From assembly GCF_016110345.1 (NCBI RefSeq), contig NZ_AP019011.1, positions 372,001-436,000 on the forward strand: a DNA stretch of 64,000 nucleotides, written 5' to 3'. The notes under the pieces were generated by a model, which ran no database searches, had not been told where the DNA came from, and worked only from the letters and a program-made list of their open reading frames with translations. This document shows, piece by piece, positions 25,722 through 34,064 of the stretch. Position 1 is the first letter of the stretch; each line of letters starts with the position of its first letter. This DNA comes from Fluviibacter phosphoraccumulans. Its GTDB lineage: Bacteria > Pseudomonadota > Gammaproteobacteria > Burkholderiales > Rhodocyclaceae. The translations under genes and the position numbers were made by a program.

Positions 25722-26336
25722 ATGGAAACCATCAACAAACGCGAAGCCTGGAACAAGGGGAAGCTCGTCGGCCAGAAGCCACCGCTCAAGCCCAAAGACA
25801 TTTGGGCCATCCGCATCTACCTCCAGAATTCCCATGCGGTCCGTGACCTCGCCATGTTCAATCTGGCCATCGACAGCAAGCTTCGGGGCTGCGATCTCGT
25901 CAGCCTGCGGGTGCGCGACATCACCCACGGGAACCAGGTGCTATCCCGCGCCATGGTGATCCAGAGGAAAACGCAGCGGCCAGTGCAGTTCGAATTAACC
26001 GAACCGACGAGGTCAGCAGTGTCAGCCTGGCTGGAAAAATCTCGCCTGCGAAGCGATCAGTTCCTGTTCCCGAGCAGGGTTGCGAAGTCACCCCATGTCT
26101 CAACGCGCCAATATGCACGGATCGTGCACCACTGGGCCGAATCTGCCGGCCTTGACTCGTCGGCCTATGGAACGCATTCCATGCGGAGAACGAAGGCAAC
26201 CCTGATCTACAAGCGGACGAAGAACCTGCGTGCAGTTCAACTATTGCTTGGCCATTCCAAACTGGAAAGTACGGTCCGATACCTCGGCATCGAGGTGGAT
26301 GACGCGCTGGAAATTTCGGAACAGACTGAAATCTAG
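25722..26336 (+). CDS. Short tyrosine recombinase/integrase
   Basis: A 204-residue recombinase with the full catalytic set visible: R55 (KLRGCDLVSLR), K83 (QRKTQRP), H152-x-x-R155 (THSMRR), H178 (LLGHSKL) and Tyr187 (VRYLG). The length is like the FimB/FimE invertase group, without the long N-terminal arm-binding domain of phage integrases. A strong AAGGAG site precedes the ATG. No excisionase, phage or conjugation gene is next to it. It could have mobilised part of this region or act on a local site. Confidence 0.92.
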   Translation: METINKREAWNKGKLVGQKPPLKPKDIWAIRIYLQNSHAVRDLAMFNLAIDSKLRGCDLVSLRVRDITHGNQVLSRAMVIQRKTQRPVQFELTEPTRSAVSAWLEKSRLRSDQFLFPSRVAKSPHVSTRQYARIVHHWAESAGLDSSAYGTHSMRRTKATLIYKRTKNLRAVQLLLGHSKLESTVRYLGIEVDDALEISEQTEI

Positions 26337-26345
26337 CCAGGGGTT

Positions 26346-26378
26346 GCGGCTGCGCGTGCTGATCACCCGTGCAGCCGC
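26346..26378 (+). terminator. Hairpin after the integrase, possible terminator
   Basis: An 11-bp stem (GCGGCTGCGCG with CGTGCAGCCGC, one G-T pair) with an 11-base loop, 9 bases after the integrase stop, followed by only a short TTTC. It may instead be a recombinase binding site. Confidence 0.45.
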
Positions 26379-26465
26379 TTTCGGACATCCTCTTGTACTC
26401 GTGCTGTCGGCCAAAAGCAGACTAATGAGTGATAATGCGCCGTTATAGCAATAGATTGCCCCATC

Positions 26466-27185
26466 ATGCGAATCCACTTCATTATTCATGAATCATTTGA
26501 AGCGCCAGGCGCTTATGAGCTATGGGCACAGAGTCGTGGCCACAACATCTCTTATTCCCGTGTTTATGAAGGCGAGCAATTGCCCAAATCTCCGGCAGGG
26601 ATAGATTTTTTGATCGTGATGGGTGGACCACAATCACCTGCAACAACGGTAGACGAATGCCCACATTTTGATGCGGCAGCTGAGAAAGCATTGATTTCTC
26701 AATGCATTGGTACAGGGTGTGCTGTGCTGGGTGTCTGCCTCGGTTCACAACTGATTGGCGAAGCGCTTGGCGCAAAATTTGAACATAGCCCTGAAAAGGA
26801 AATCGGGAAGTTTCCGATCCGCCTTTCGCAGGAGGGTCTTGGTAACGATAAGTTTTCCCATTTTGGTGACAGCTTAGAGGTTGGTCATTGGCACAACGAC
26901 ATGCCTGGATTGACACCTGAAGCCAAAATCATCGCTTATAGCGAGGGGTGCCCTCGGCAAATTATCGAGTACAGCAAATTAGTCTATGGCTTTCAGTGCC
27001 ACATGGAGTTCAATAGGGAAGTCATTGAGCTGCTCATCGCTAGCTCTGACCCTTCGCTTGATACGCTTGCCCACCATAAGTTTGTTCAGCAACCGGATGC
27101 GTTGAGAGCAAATGACTATTCAGATATGAACGAAAAGTTATTCGTTTTCTTGGATAAGCTCTCAGAGGCGTACAAGTCAGCCTAA
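26466..27185 (+). CDS. Class I glutamine amidotransferase (GMP-synthase-like domain)
   Basis: A 239-residue stand-alone GATase-1 domain. The catalytic triad is visible: Cys91 in LGVCLGSQLIG, His179 and Glu181 in FQCHMEF. The synthetase half found in true GMP synthase is absent. Proteins of this type are usually annotated only as amidotransferases, sometimes gamma-glutamyl hydrolase-like; the acceptor is unknown. It stands alone between the integrase and a repeat-bearing gap. Confidence 0.85.
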   Translation: MRIHFIIHESFEAPGAYELWAQSRGHNISYSRVYEGEQLPKSPAGIDFLIVMGGPQSPATTVDECPHFDAAAEKALISQCIGTGCAVLGVCLGSQLIGEALGAKFEHSPEKEIGKFPIRLSQEGLGNDKFSHFGDSLEVGHWHNDMPGLTPEAKIIAYSEGCPRQIIEYSKLVYGFQCHMEFNREVIELLIASSDPSLDTLAHHKFVQQPDALRANDYSDMNEKLFVFLDKLSEAYKSA

Positions 27186-27205
27186 TCCTGATTTGTTCGA
27201 TGGCC

Positions 27206-27277
27206 GCTTTGGGTCGGTTGTGTGAGCTCGTCGGATGGAGAAGCTGCCGTTCGACGTGACTTCTAGTTGAACGGCAG
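27206..27277. repeat. Dispersed repeat with internal hairpin
   Basis: GCTTTGGGTCG at 27206-27216 equals the left end of the 22420 element. CTGCCGTTCGAC at 27244 pairs with GTTGAACGGCAG at 27266-27277 (11 of 12). This is the best-kept hairpin among the four island copies. Confidence 0.55.
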
Positions 27278-27373
27278 GTGACTGGCACATTGCTGCCCGA
27301 GTCAGGCGATACCCCCATCGTCAGCAAATGCCGATATGCCGACATAGCAACTATTTAAGATTGCTATTGCCCG

Positions 27374-27496
27374 ATGAAGCTAGGTGTACTGGCTGAGACA
27401 GCACGCATTATGACCGGCTACAGCATTTCGATCGATGTGCTGCTGGAAGGCGAAACGGTAAAAAAGGCAGGATTTGCGCCTCCTTTGGGGTTATAG
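27374..27496 (+). pseudogene. hom: Remnant of a homoserine dehydrogenase ACT domain
   Basis: A 40-codon open fragment beginning MKLGVLAETARIMTGYSISI and continuing DVLLEGE. It lines up without gaps with the ACT domain of the intact hom product (PGVLAEITRILADRNISIDA, then LLQREPE), sharing GVLAE, RI, ISID and LL. It then runs into unrelated codons and a stop. It lies about 12 kb from hom and 4.7 kb from thrC, inside the island. It has no upstream hom sequence, so it is a decayed duplicate or a piece of a displaced second hom. Confidence 0.72.
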
Positions 27497-27589
27497 ATTC
27501 TGTTTGGATTATCTAGACGTGTTAGTAAGACCGTTAACGGCCACCGGCAATCCTGTGTGCTTGATTTATTTATTGTCTAGTTGAGCGTG

Positions 27590-28792
27590 TCAAGCAGGGA
27601 AGGGCTTCCGTATTCCAACCAACCATTGCCAGGCAATTGCAATCATCAATAACGTCACAGGTATTATTGAGTAAAGATTAATGGTCTCCCATCCATAGCG
27701 ATTCATTAGTTCGCCAGTGCTGAAGGTTATGCTCGCAACTGCAAAAAATACCAAGGTATCGTTGAACGCCTGTACCTGTGCCTTTTGTTGTGGTGGGCAA
27801 CACTCAACCAAGCGTGCAGTTGCACCGATATAGAGAAAATTCCAACCAATTCCAAGCAACACCAGTGCCAATTCAAAATTTATCAAAGTTTCACCATTGA
27901 TAGCAATCCCGATGCTGGCAAGCATGCTTATCCCGCCAAACAGCATGACTGGCATGACACCAAAGCGAAGGATAAGGCTACCGGTAATGAAGGATGGCGC
28001 AAACATTGCCACCACATGCCACTGAATCACTGTTGCTGTGTCGGCAAAATCAAAATTGCTGCACATCATGGCTAGAGGGGTCGCGGACATCAGTAGGTTC
28101 ATCAAAGCATAACCAACTACCCCACTGACTACTGCCAAGACAAAATCTGGTCGTCGCAGTAATGGAAGGAACGGTGTGTTCAAATTGTCAGGAAGCTGTA
28201 CCGCTTGTTTCAGATGTAAACCCTTAGCCAGCAGTGCTGCAATTAAAGCCACGCAGACAAGAGCTAAAAAACTTGCGGTGAAAGGCTGGGGCAGCATATC
28301 CCGTGTCCATTGAGCCAGTTTCGGTCCAGCCAGAGCCGCTATAACGCCTCCGCTCAAAGTTAACGAAATGGCCTTGCTGCGCAGGTTAATCGAAACGGCT
28401 TCTGCAGCAGCAAAACGATAGTACTGACCGACAGCATTGAAGACACCGACAAGAATGCCAGATAGTGCAAATAGAGGAAAGCTTTCAAACCAGATACCCA
28501 AAGCTGCCAGTGCCAGACCTAGGGCACCAATAAGTGAACCGCCGCAGAAAACGATTTTATGTCCATAGCGGTTGATTAGTCGGGCAGCCGGGTAAAGAAC
28601 CAGCATAGTTCCAAGATATTGCATGGCTAGTGGGAGTGTTGCTAACGCAGGTGTGGCGAGATTGGCACCGATCACTACAGAGGAAGCCAAAACTAGACTG
28701 ATGCTTGTCATTAGGGCTGCTTGCGATAAAGCTAACAGTAGAACGTTACGCATTCCATAAGGGAGTTGGTCGCTCGGCATGTGCATCTCCAT
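27590..28792 (-). CDS. Major facilitator superfamily transporter
   Basis: A 400-residue protein with about twelve hydrophobic helices and a central loop near residues 195-215. The MFS motif between helices 2 and 3 appears as ARLINRYGHKIVFCGG. No substrate can be named from sequence. It is divergent from a GlxA/AraC-type regulator 63 bases away, an arrangement common for a transporter and its activator. Confidence 0.85.
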   Translation of the reverse strand: MEMHMPSDQLPYGMRNVLLLALSQAALMTSISLVLASSVVIGANLATPALATLPLAMQYLGTMLVLYPAARLINRYGHKIVFCGGSLIGALGLALAALGIWFESFPLFALSGILVGVFNAVGQYYRFAAAEAVSINLRSKAISLTLSGGVIAALAGPKLAQWTRDMLPQPFTASFLALVCVALIAALLAKGLHLKQAVQLPDNLNTPFLPLLRRPDFVLAVVSGVVGYALMNLLMSATPLAMMCSNFDFADTATVIQWHVVAMFAPSFITGSLILRFGVMPVMLFGGISMLASIGIAINGETLINFELALVLLGIGWNFLYIGATARLVECCPPQQKAQVQAFNDTLVFFAVASITFSTGELMNRYGWETINLYSIIPVTLLMIAIAWQWLVGIRKPFPA

Positions 28793-28855
28793 AGTAGCGT
28801 TGTCTTATCCGCAAAAAATGCAGGACATCCCTTGTGATATTGCCTAAAATAGCTA

Positions 28856-29842
28856 ATGTCTCAAATGACAACTTTCAAACGATTTCTGCCAATCCTTATG
28901 TGTCGCACCATACGTTTCATTATCTATCCAGGCTTCCAGTTGCTGGACGTTGCTGGGCCTGTTGCTGCTTTTGAATCAGCTAACGAAATTGTCGGTTCCA
29001 GCTATAAGATTGAGCTTGCTAGCCTCGATGGTGGGAGTGTCAATAGTTCATCCGGCCTCGCTCTTGCTACTAAACGTCTTACCAACTGCCCTTTACTCAA
29101 CGAAATGGGCGACACTTTAGTTACAGTTGGGGGGCATGGGATTAATGAGGCCAGTCACAATGCGGAGCTACTTCGTCTTCTAAAATACCAAGCGCTACGT
29201 GTCAGTCGTATGGCAAGCATTTGCTCAGGGACATTTCTTTACGCAGCAGCAGGTTTGTTGCATGGGAAAACGGTAACTACGCATTGGAAACGCAGCAACG
29301 ACTTTCAACGTCGTTTTCCAGAAGTGCAGCTTGAATCAGATAAGATTTACATCAATGACGGCAATTTTTGGTCTTCTGCTGGCATCACGGCTGGCATTGA
29401 CCTTGCGCTGGCGCTAATTGCAACTGATCTCGGCGAACAGGTTGCGCGCCAATCAGCTCGCCAACTTGTGGTTTATTACCGTCGCCCCGGAGGACAATCG
29501 CAATATTCTGCACTGCTTGAGCTGAGCAAACCGCAAGGCCGATTCGCCGATTTGCTAGATTTTGTTCGTAGCAACCTTCATAAATCACTCAGTGTCGAAG
29601 ACCTTGCCGCATACGTGTGTATGAGTGCCCGCCACTTTGCCCGAGTGTTTGTTGTTGAGACAGGCAGTACGCCAGCCAAGGCAGTTGAGCGCCTAAGGAT
29701 CGAAGCTGCCATCAGCGCCTTGGAAAATGGCGTTCCTATGCAAAGAGTAGTGAAACAATGTGGATTTGGCAGCACAGAAACACTGCGTCGGGCGTGTCTG
29801 CGGTTACGTGGCATGCCGCCTTCCGCGCTTCGCAGAAGCTGA
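28856..29842 (+). CDS. GlxA-type transcriptional regulator (DJ-1/PfpI + AraC helix-turn-helix)
   Basis: In 328 residues, an N-terminal DJ-1/PfpI-like domain (FIIYPGFQLLDVAGPVAAFE, and the nucleophile-elbow ASICSGTFLYAAAGLL with its Cys) is followed by a C-terminal AraC-family DNA-binding domain (about 220-328: LSVEDLAAYVCMSARHFARVF). Such proteins act as activators in amine and carbon metabolism. Starts at 28856 or 28898 (MCRTIRFIIYPGF) are possible; neither has a clear ribosome site. It probably controls the divergent MFS gene. Confidence 0.88.
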   Translation: MSQMTTFKRFLPILMCRTIRFIIYPGFQLLDVAGPVAAFESANEIVGSSYKIELASLDGGSVNSSSGLALATKRLTNCPLLNEMGDTLVTVGGHGINEASHNAELLRLLKYQALRVSRMASICSGTFLYAAAGLLHGKTVTTHWKRSNDFQRRFPEVQLESDKIYINDGNFWSSAGITAGIDLALALIATDLGEQVARQSARQLVVYYRRPGGQSQYSALLELSKPQGRFADLLDFVRSNLHKSLSVEDLAAYVCMSARHFARVFVVETGSTPAKAVERLRIEAAISALENGVPMQRVVKQCGFGSTETLRRACLRLRGMPPSALRRS

Positions 29843-29959
29843 ATTGGTTTTCTAGTTTAGTTTTAGCATGCAGCTTTATAAAGCTAAATCAAATCAGAGT
29901 GTGGGCAATAGGACTGCCTTCAAATATAGAGATTGTTCGCAATCTGAAAATCGACCAGA

Positions 29960-30922
29960 TCAGTTGCTTGGGGTATTCGATTGATGTTTCTTAGACTCAG
30001 ATCTTGCTCCTGATGTTGAACGTGTAACGATGAAAAGACCTAAGACGATAATTGCGATACCAATCAAATCCGTAAGCTTGAATTCGCTGCCAAGAACAAG
30101 GTAGGACAGCAAAAGGCCGCAAAATGGATTTGCAAGGTGATAGGTTGAGGCAGTGGTCGCGCCAGAGCGGCGGATGAGATAAAGCCACATCCACATGCCC
30201 CCGATTGTTACCACGATAGCTAGATAGGCCACCACAGCAGTGAGTGGAAGCGATGGCAGCGTCGCTGCGCCTTGTGCATTTTGGTATAGGGCAAGCGGCA
30301 TGAGCAGCACCATAGCAATGGCTGACTGCCAGAAGTTAACTTGCTGCGGCGAGTGCAGCGCAGCCCGGTTCCGATAGAAGACCGTTGCCGCAGCGAAAGA
30401 CGCTGTACCTAGAAACGCAAGGCCAACTCCCGTAGGGTCGAGGGTGCCGATCGGTCGTGCAAGTGCAATGACCAAAACGCCACAAAAGCCGATCACTATG
30501 CCCGCAACGATGCGAACCCCGATCCGTTCGACGCCAAGAACGCCAGCTATGATGCTGGTTAAGAACGGCGCGCAACTAACGACGACGACCACTAATTCCG
30601 GTGAAATGTATCGCAGCGACGTGAAGGTCAACCCGAGATACAGCGCATTGTTCAGCGCCCCCAGAAGCAAGGCATCGCGTAGCAGTGTGCGATCACTGAA
30701 GATATGCTTCTTCATTGTCGGCAAGCACACAAATAGCAATAAAACTGCCGCGAGAAGGAAGCGTGCTGTCAGTAGGGTATAGGGGTCCGTGTAACGTAGA
30801 CCGATCTTGCCTGCGACGAATGCTGAACTCCAGATCATGCTAAAGAGGATTGCCCAGCCTATAACTGGCAACGCTAGCGAAAGATGGGAGAGTCGTGTCG
30901 TTGTTCTCATAAACGAGAGCAT
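29960..30922 (-). CDS. EamA-family (drug/metabolite) transporter
   Basis: A 320-residue inner-membrane protein with ten predicted helices and two EamA repeats, the first near residues 25-155 (SMIWSSAFVAGKIGLRYTDP) and the second near 165-305 with LANPFCGLLLSYLVLGSEF. The tail is Ser/Lys-rich. Substrate unknown; relatives export amino acids or metabolites. It is divergent from a LysR regulator 170 bases away. Confidence 0.87.
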   Translation of the reverse strand: MLSFMRTTTRLSHLSLALPVIGWAILFSMIWSSAFVAGKIGLRYTDPYTLLTARFLLAAVLLLFVCLPTMKKHIFSDRTLLRDALLLGALNNALYLGLTFTSLRYISPELVVVVVSCAPFLTSIIAGVLGVERIGVRIVAGIVIGFCGVLVIALARPIGTLDPTGVGLAFLGTASFAAATVFYRNRAALHSPQQVNFWQSAIAMVLLMPLALYQNAQGAATLPSLPLTAVVAYLAIVVTIGGMWMWLYLIRRSGATTASTYHLANPFCGLLLSYLVLGSEFKLTDLIGIAIIVLGLFIVTRSTSGARSESKKHQSNTPSN

Positions 30923-31092
30923 GCACTGTTGGCCATAATTCTCTAAACGAATTATTTTTATAAGTTGATAAGAATGAATTATTATGGAGGTGAGTTTTTG
31001 GCCATTTTCCTTACAGTCTCGGCCCCGTTTGGCGAGTTCAGCGTCATGGCCTCGTTACGGATGATTTCTAATCAGATGGGAGGGCAGGTCTT

Positions 31093-32025
31093 GTGTTTGC
31101 AGAAATCGGAAATTTGCTTGACCAGGGTGGTTCGACCACCGTTTCTTTGCCGGGAATCGGCGATCGCGGCGTGACCCTGGAACAGTTACGCAGCTTTGTA
31201 GCGGTGATTCAGTGCAATGGATTCCACCAGGCCGGTTCGCTGATATGTCGATCCCAGTCCGCAGTCACGCAAAACATCAAACGTCTTGAAGACTGCCTAG
31301 GTTGCTCTCTGCTTGTTCGTAAACAAGGTCGGTTGCTTGGGCCCACTCAGGAAGGGAGACGCTTTTATGCACAAGCTATGGGAGTTCTAGAGCAAGTCGA
31401 ACAAGCTGTGCTGACACTTAAAAGACCCACACTCAAGGGTCGTGTAAGACTGGGAGTTCCTGACGACTTTGTCATCGAACAGTTGCACCCCGTCATATCG
31501 CGTTGTTTAGCAAGTCATCCGTCGCTACATATCGACATTGTATCTACGGTGTCTTCCACGCTCCAAAACCTCTATCAACAGAAGAAGCTGGACATTGTGC
31601 TCTACAAGACCGTGAATTCGCGTAATGACACGGAATTGGATAATGAGATTTTGCGTTCAGAGCCGCTCTATTGGGTGGCAAATAAGGTCGTTGCGTTCGA
31701 TCAATTCGATGAAATGCCGCTGGTGGTTTTTCCAGATGGCTGTGCCTACCGTAAAGCCGCTATCGACGTTCTCGAACATTTAGGAAAAAGATGGCGCATC
31801 GCTTATACAAGTGCTTCCTATGAGAATATTCGCCGTGCTGTTAGTGCGGGCCTAGGAATTGGTATCTTGTCACGCAGTGCAGTTAACGCGGAGCACGTTG
31901 TGTTGAGTGACGAATACTGTTTTCCCGAATTGCCCTTGGTGCACTTGGCCATGGCTGTTCGTGGCGACCGAGTTCTGTTCCGTCGGGTCGCGGACGATCT
32001 TATGCGCGCGCCTGCTGATTCGTGA
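31093..32025 (+). CDS. LysR-family transcriptional regulator
   Basis: The winged-helix domain begins VTLEQLRSFVAVIQCNGFHQAG and the recognition helix is SQSAVTQNIKRLEDCLG; the effector domain follows from about residue 115. The GTG at 31093 has a GGGAGG site at suitable distance and gives 310 residues with a 26-residue leader; the GTG at 31171 starts exactly at the conserved helix (284 residues) but lacks a ribosome site. It likely regulates the divergent EamA transporter. It is the last gene of the island before thrC. Confidence 0.85.
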   Translation: MFAEIGNLLDQGGSTTVSLPGIGDRGVTLEQLRSFVAVIQCNGFHQAGSLICRSQSAVTQNIKRLEDCLGCSLLVRKQGRLLGPTQEGRRFYAQAMGVLEQVEQAVLTLKRPTLKGRVRLGVPDDFVIEQLHPVISRCLASHPSLHIDIVSTVSSTLQNLYQQKKLDIVLYKTVNSRNDTELDNEILRSEPLYWVANKVVAFDQFDEMPLVVFPDGCAYRKAAIDVLEHLGKRWRIAYTSASYENIRRAVSAGLGIGILSRSAVNAEHVVLSDEYCFPELPLVHLAMAVRGDRVLFRRVADDLMRAPADS

Positions 32026-32086
32026 TGAAAGTCGATGTGAATTCTTGAGTTTCGTCAGTGTTGATCCATCATGGAAGACTTCATCA

Positions 32087-32098
32087 TGAAATTGAAAA
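32087..32098 (+). repeat. 12-bp direct repeat, right flank of the hom-thrC island
   Basis: Exact second copy of TGAAATTGAAAA (first at 15543-15554), between the LysR stop and the thrC promoter. The matching bases stop at 12 on both sides. Confidence 0.55.
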
Positions 32099-32174
32099 AT
32101 CGCAAGTTAACAAGATAGATTGCGATTTGGCATCTTGCATGAATTACCCCAACCTAGCTCTATAAACCAAGCTT

Positions 32175-32204
32175 TTGAGCTTTCGGCTTGTAATTCTGTA
32201 AAAT
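32175..32204 (+). promoter_or_regulatory. Candidate thrC promoter
   Basis: TTGAGC at 32175 and TAAAAT at 32199 with an 18-base spacer, giving a start about 20 bases before the thrC ATG. This would supply thrC with a promoter of its own now that it is cut off from hom. Confidence 0.5.
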
Positions 32205-32233
32205 TGAGCTTTTCTCATATTTGAGTAAGCTCC

Positions 32234-33679
32234 ATGCGTTATATCTCTACGCGCGGCCAATCGCCGGCCCAAGGTTTCTGCGACATTCTGCTGGGTGGCC
32301 TAGCCCCGGACGGTGGTTTGTATCTACCAGAAAGCTATCCGCAAATTACGCGTGCTGAGCTGGATGCCTGGCGCGGTCTGTCGTATGCCGATCTGGCCTA
32401 TGCCATTCTGAGCAAGTTCATTACGGATATTCCGGCAGGTGATCTGAAGGCCATTTGCCAGAAGACCTATACACCGCAGGTGTATTGCTACACCCGTGCG
32501 GGCAGCAACGCTAACGACATCACACCGGTGACTTGGCTCAACCAGAACCGTCTGGGTCTGCAGGAGCTATCGAATGGCCCAACGCTGGCTTTCAAAGACA
32601 TGGCCATGCAGTTGCTGGGCAATCTGTTTGAGTATGTGCTGAAGCAGCGTGGCGAAAGCATCAACATTCTGGGGGCAACATCTGGTGATACCGGTTCGGC
32701 CGCCGAATATGCGATGCGTGGCAAAGACGGTGTTACGGTCTTTATGCTGTCGCCAGACGGCAAGATGTCGGCCTTCCAGCGTGCGCAAATGTATTCCCTG
32801 CAAGACGAGAACATCTACAACCTGGCTGTGCGCGGTATGTTTGATGACGCGCAGGATATTGTTAAAGCGGTATCGAACGATGCGGCTTTCAAGGCCAAGT
32901 ACCGTATCGGCGCTGTGAATTCAATCAACTGGGGTCGTGTTGCAGCCCAGATCGTGTATTACTTCCAGGGTTACTTCCTGGCCACGCAGCACAATGATCA
33001 ACAGGTGGCTTTCTGTGTGCCGTCGGGCAACTTCGGCAATATCTGCGCCGGTCACATCGCGCGCCAGATGGGCCTGCCGATTGCCAAGCTGATTCTGGCA
33101 ACGAATGAAAACAATGTGCTCGACGAGTTCTTCAGCACGGGTGTCTATCGTCCACGGGGAACGGCCGAGACGCATGTGACATCGAGCCCGTCGATGGATA
33201 TTTCCAAGGCATCGAACTTCGAGCGTTTCATCTTTGATCTGGTCGGTCGTGACGCGGCCAAGGTGCGTGAGCTGTGGGCTAAGGTCGACGCCGGTGGTGC
33301 GTTTGATCTGAACGGCACGCCGTATTGGGCTGATATTGCTAAGTACGGTTTTGCATCGGGTTCAAGCACGCATGCGGATCGCCTCAACACCATTCGTGAA
33401 GTCTGGGTGCAGTATCAGTTGCTGATCGATACGCACACCGCAGATGGCGTGAAGGTGGCTCAGGAACAGATCAAATTGTTACCGGAAGGTATTGCGATGG
33501 TCGTGCTGGAAACGGCACAGCCGGCCAAGTTTGCTGAGACTATTCAGGAAGCGATTGGGCAATTGCCGCAACCGCCGAAGGGCCTGGAGCATCTGGAAAC
33601 GCTGCCGCAGCGCGTTGAAGTGATTGATCCGGACGTCAATGTGGTCAAGGCCTTCATTCAGCAGCACGTTGCCGTTTAG
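32234..33679 (+). CDS. thrC: Threonine synthase
   Basis: PLP enzyme that converts O-phosphohomoserine to threonine. The 481-residue length is that of the long (fungal/proteobacterial) form. It starts MRYISTRGQSPAQGFCDILLGGLAPDGGLYLPE, has the PLP Lys in GPTLAFKDMAMQLLG, and SATSGDTGSAAEYA-type phosphate-binding residues (ILGATSGDTGSAAEYA). It overlaps the convergent gcvH by 4 bases. In related bacteria it directly follows hom; here 16.7 kb intervene. Confidence 0.97.
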   Translation: MRYISTRGQSPAQGFCDILLGGLAPDGGLYLPESYPQITRAELDAWRGLSYADLAYAILSKFITDIPAGDLKAICQKTYTPQVYCYTRAGSNANDITPVTWLNQNRLGLQELSNGPTLAFKDMAMQLLGNLFEYVLKQRGESINILGATSGDTGSAAEYAMRGKDGVTVFMLSPDGKMSAFQRAQMYSLQDENIYNLAVRGMFDDAQDIVKAVSNDAAFKAKYRIGAVNSINWGRVAAQIVYYFQGYFLATQHNDQQVAFCVPSGNFGNICAGHIARQMGLPIAKLILATNENNVLDEFFSTGVYRPRGTAETHVTSSPSMDISKASNFERFIFDLVGRDAAKVRELWAKVDAGGAFDLNGTPYWADIAKYGFASGSSTHADRLNTIREVWVQYQLLIDTHTADGVKVAQEQIKLLPEGIAMVVLETAQPAKFAETIQEAIGQLPQPPKGLEHLETLPQRVEVIDPDVNVVKAFIQQHVAV

Positions 33680-34053
33680 TTTGCTGCCAGGTAAGACTCG
33701 GCGCTCATCAACGCATCGTATTCAGCCGGGTTGCTCGGCTGAATCTTGAACAGCCAGGCGGCGTAAGCGTCTTCGTTGATCTTCTCGGGCGCATCGACGG
33801 CAGCCTCGTTGATGGCGATGACTGTGCCGCTCATGGGAGCAAACACATCAGAGGCGGTTTTGACAGACTCCACCGTGGCGACTTGCTGGTTGGCGGCAAC
33901 CTCACTGCCGACTTCAGGCAACTGAATAAAGACCAGATCGTCCAGGGTTTCTTGGGCGAAATCGGTGATGCCGACGGTGATTGTGCCATCCGCTTCGGGC
34001 AACGCCCATTGATGTTCGGCCGAGTATTTGCGGTCGTTCGGTGCTTGTGACAT
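33676..34053 (-). CDS. gcvH: Glycine cleavage system H protein
   Basis: Lipoyl carrier protein, 125 residues. The lipoylated Lys is K65 in VESVKTASDVFAPMSG. The expected partners gcvT and gcvP are not in the window, so it is either a separately placed H protein or one used mainly in lipoyl relay. It is followed upstream (minus strand) by nadC only 11 bases away and converges with thrC. Confidence 0.95.
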   Translation of the reverse strand: MSQAPNDRKYSAEHQWALPEADGTITVGITDFAQETLDDLVFIQLPEVGSEVAANQQVATVESVKTASDVFAPMSGTVIAINEAAVDAPEKINEDAYAAWLFKIQPSNPAEYDALMSAESYLAAN

Positions 34054-34064
34054 GGGTGTTTCCT

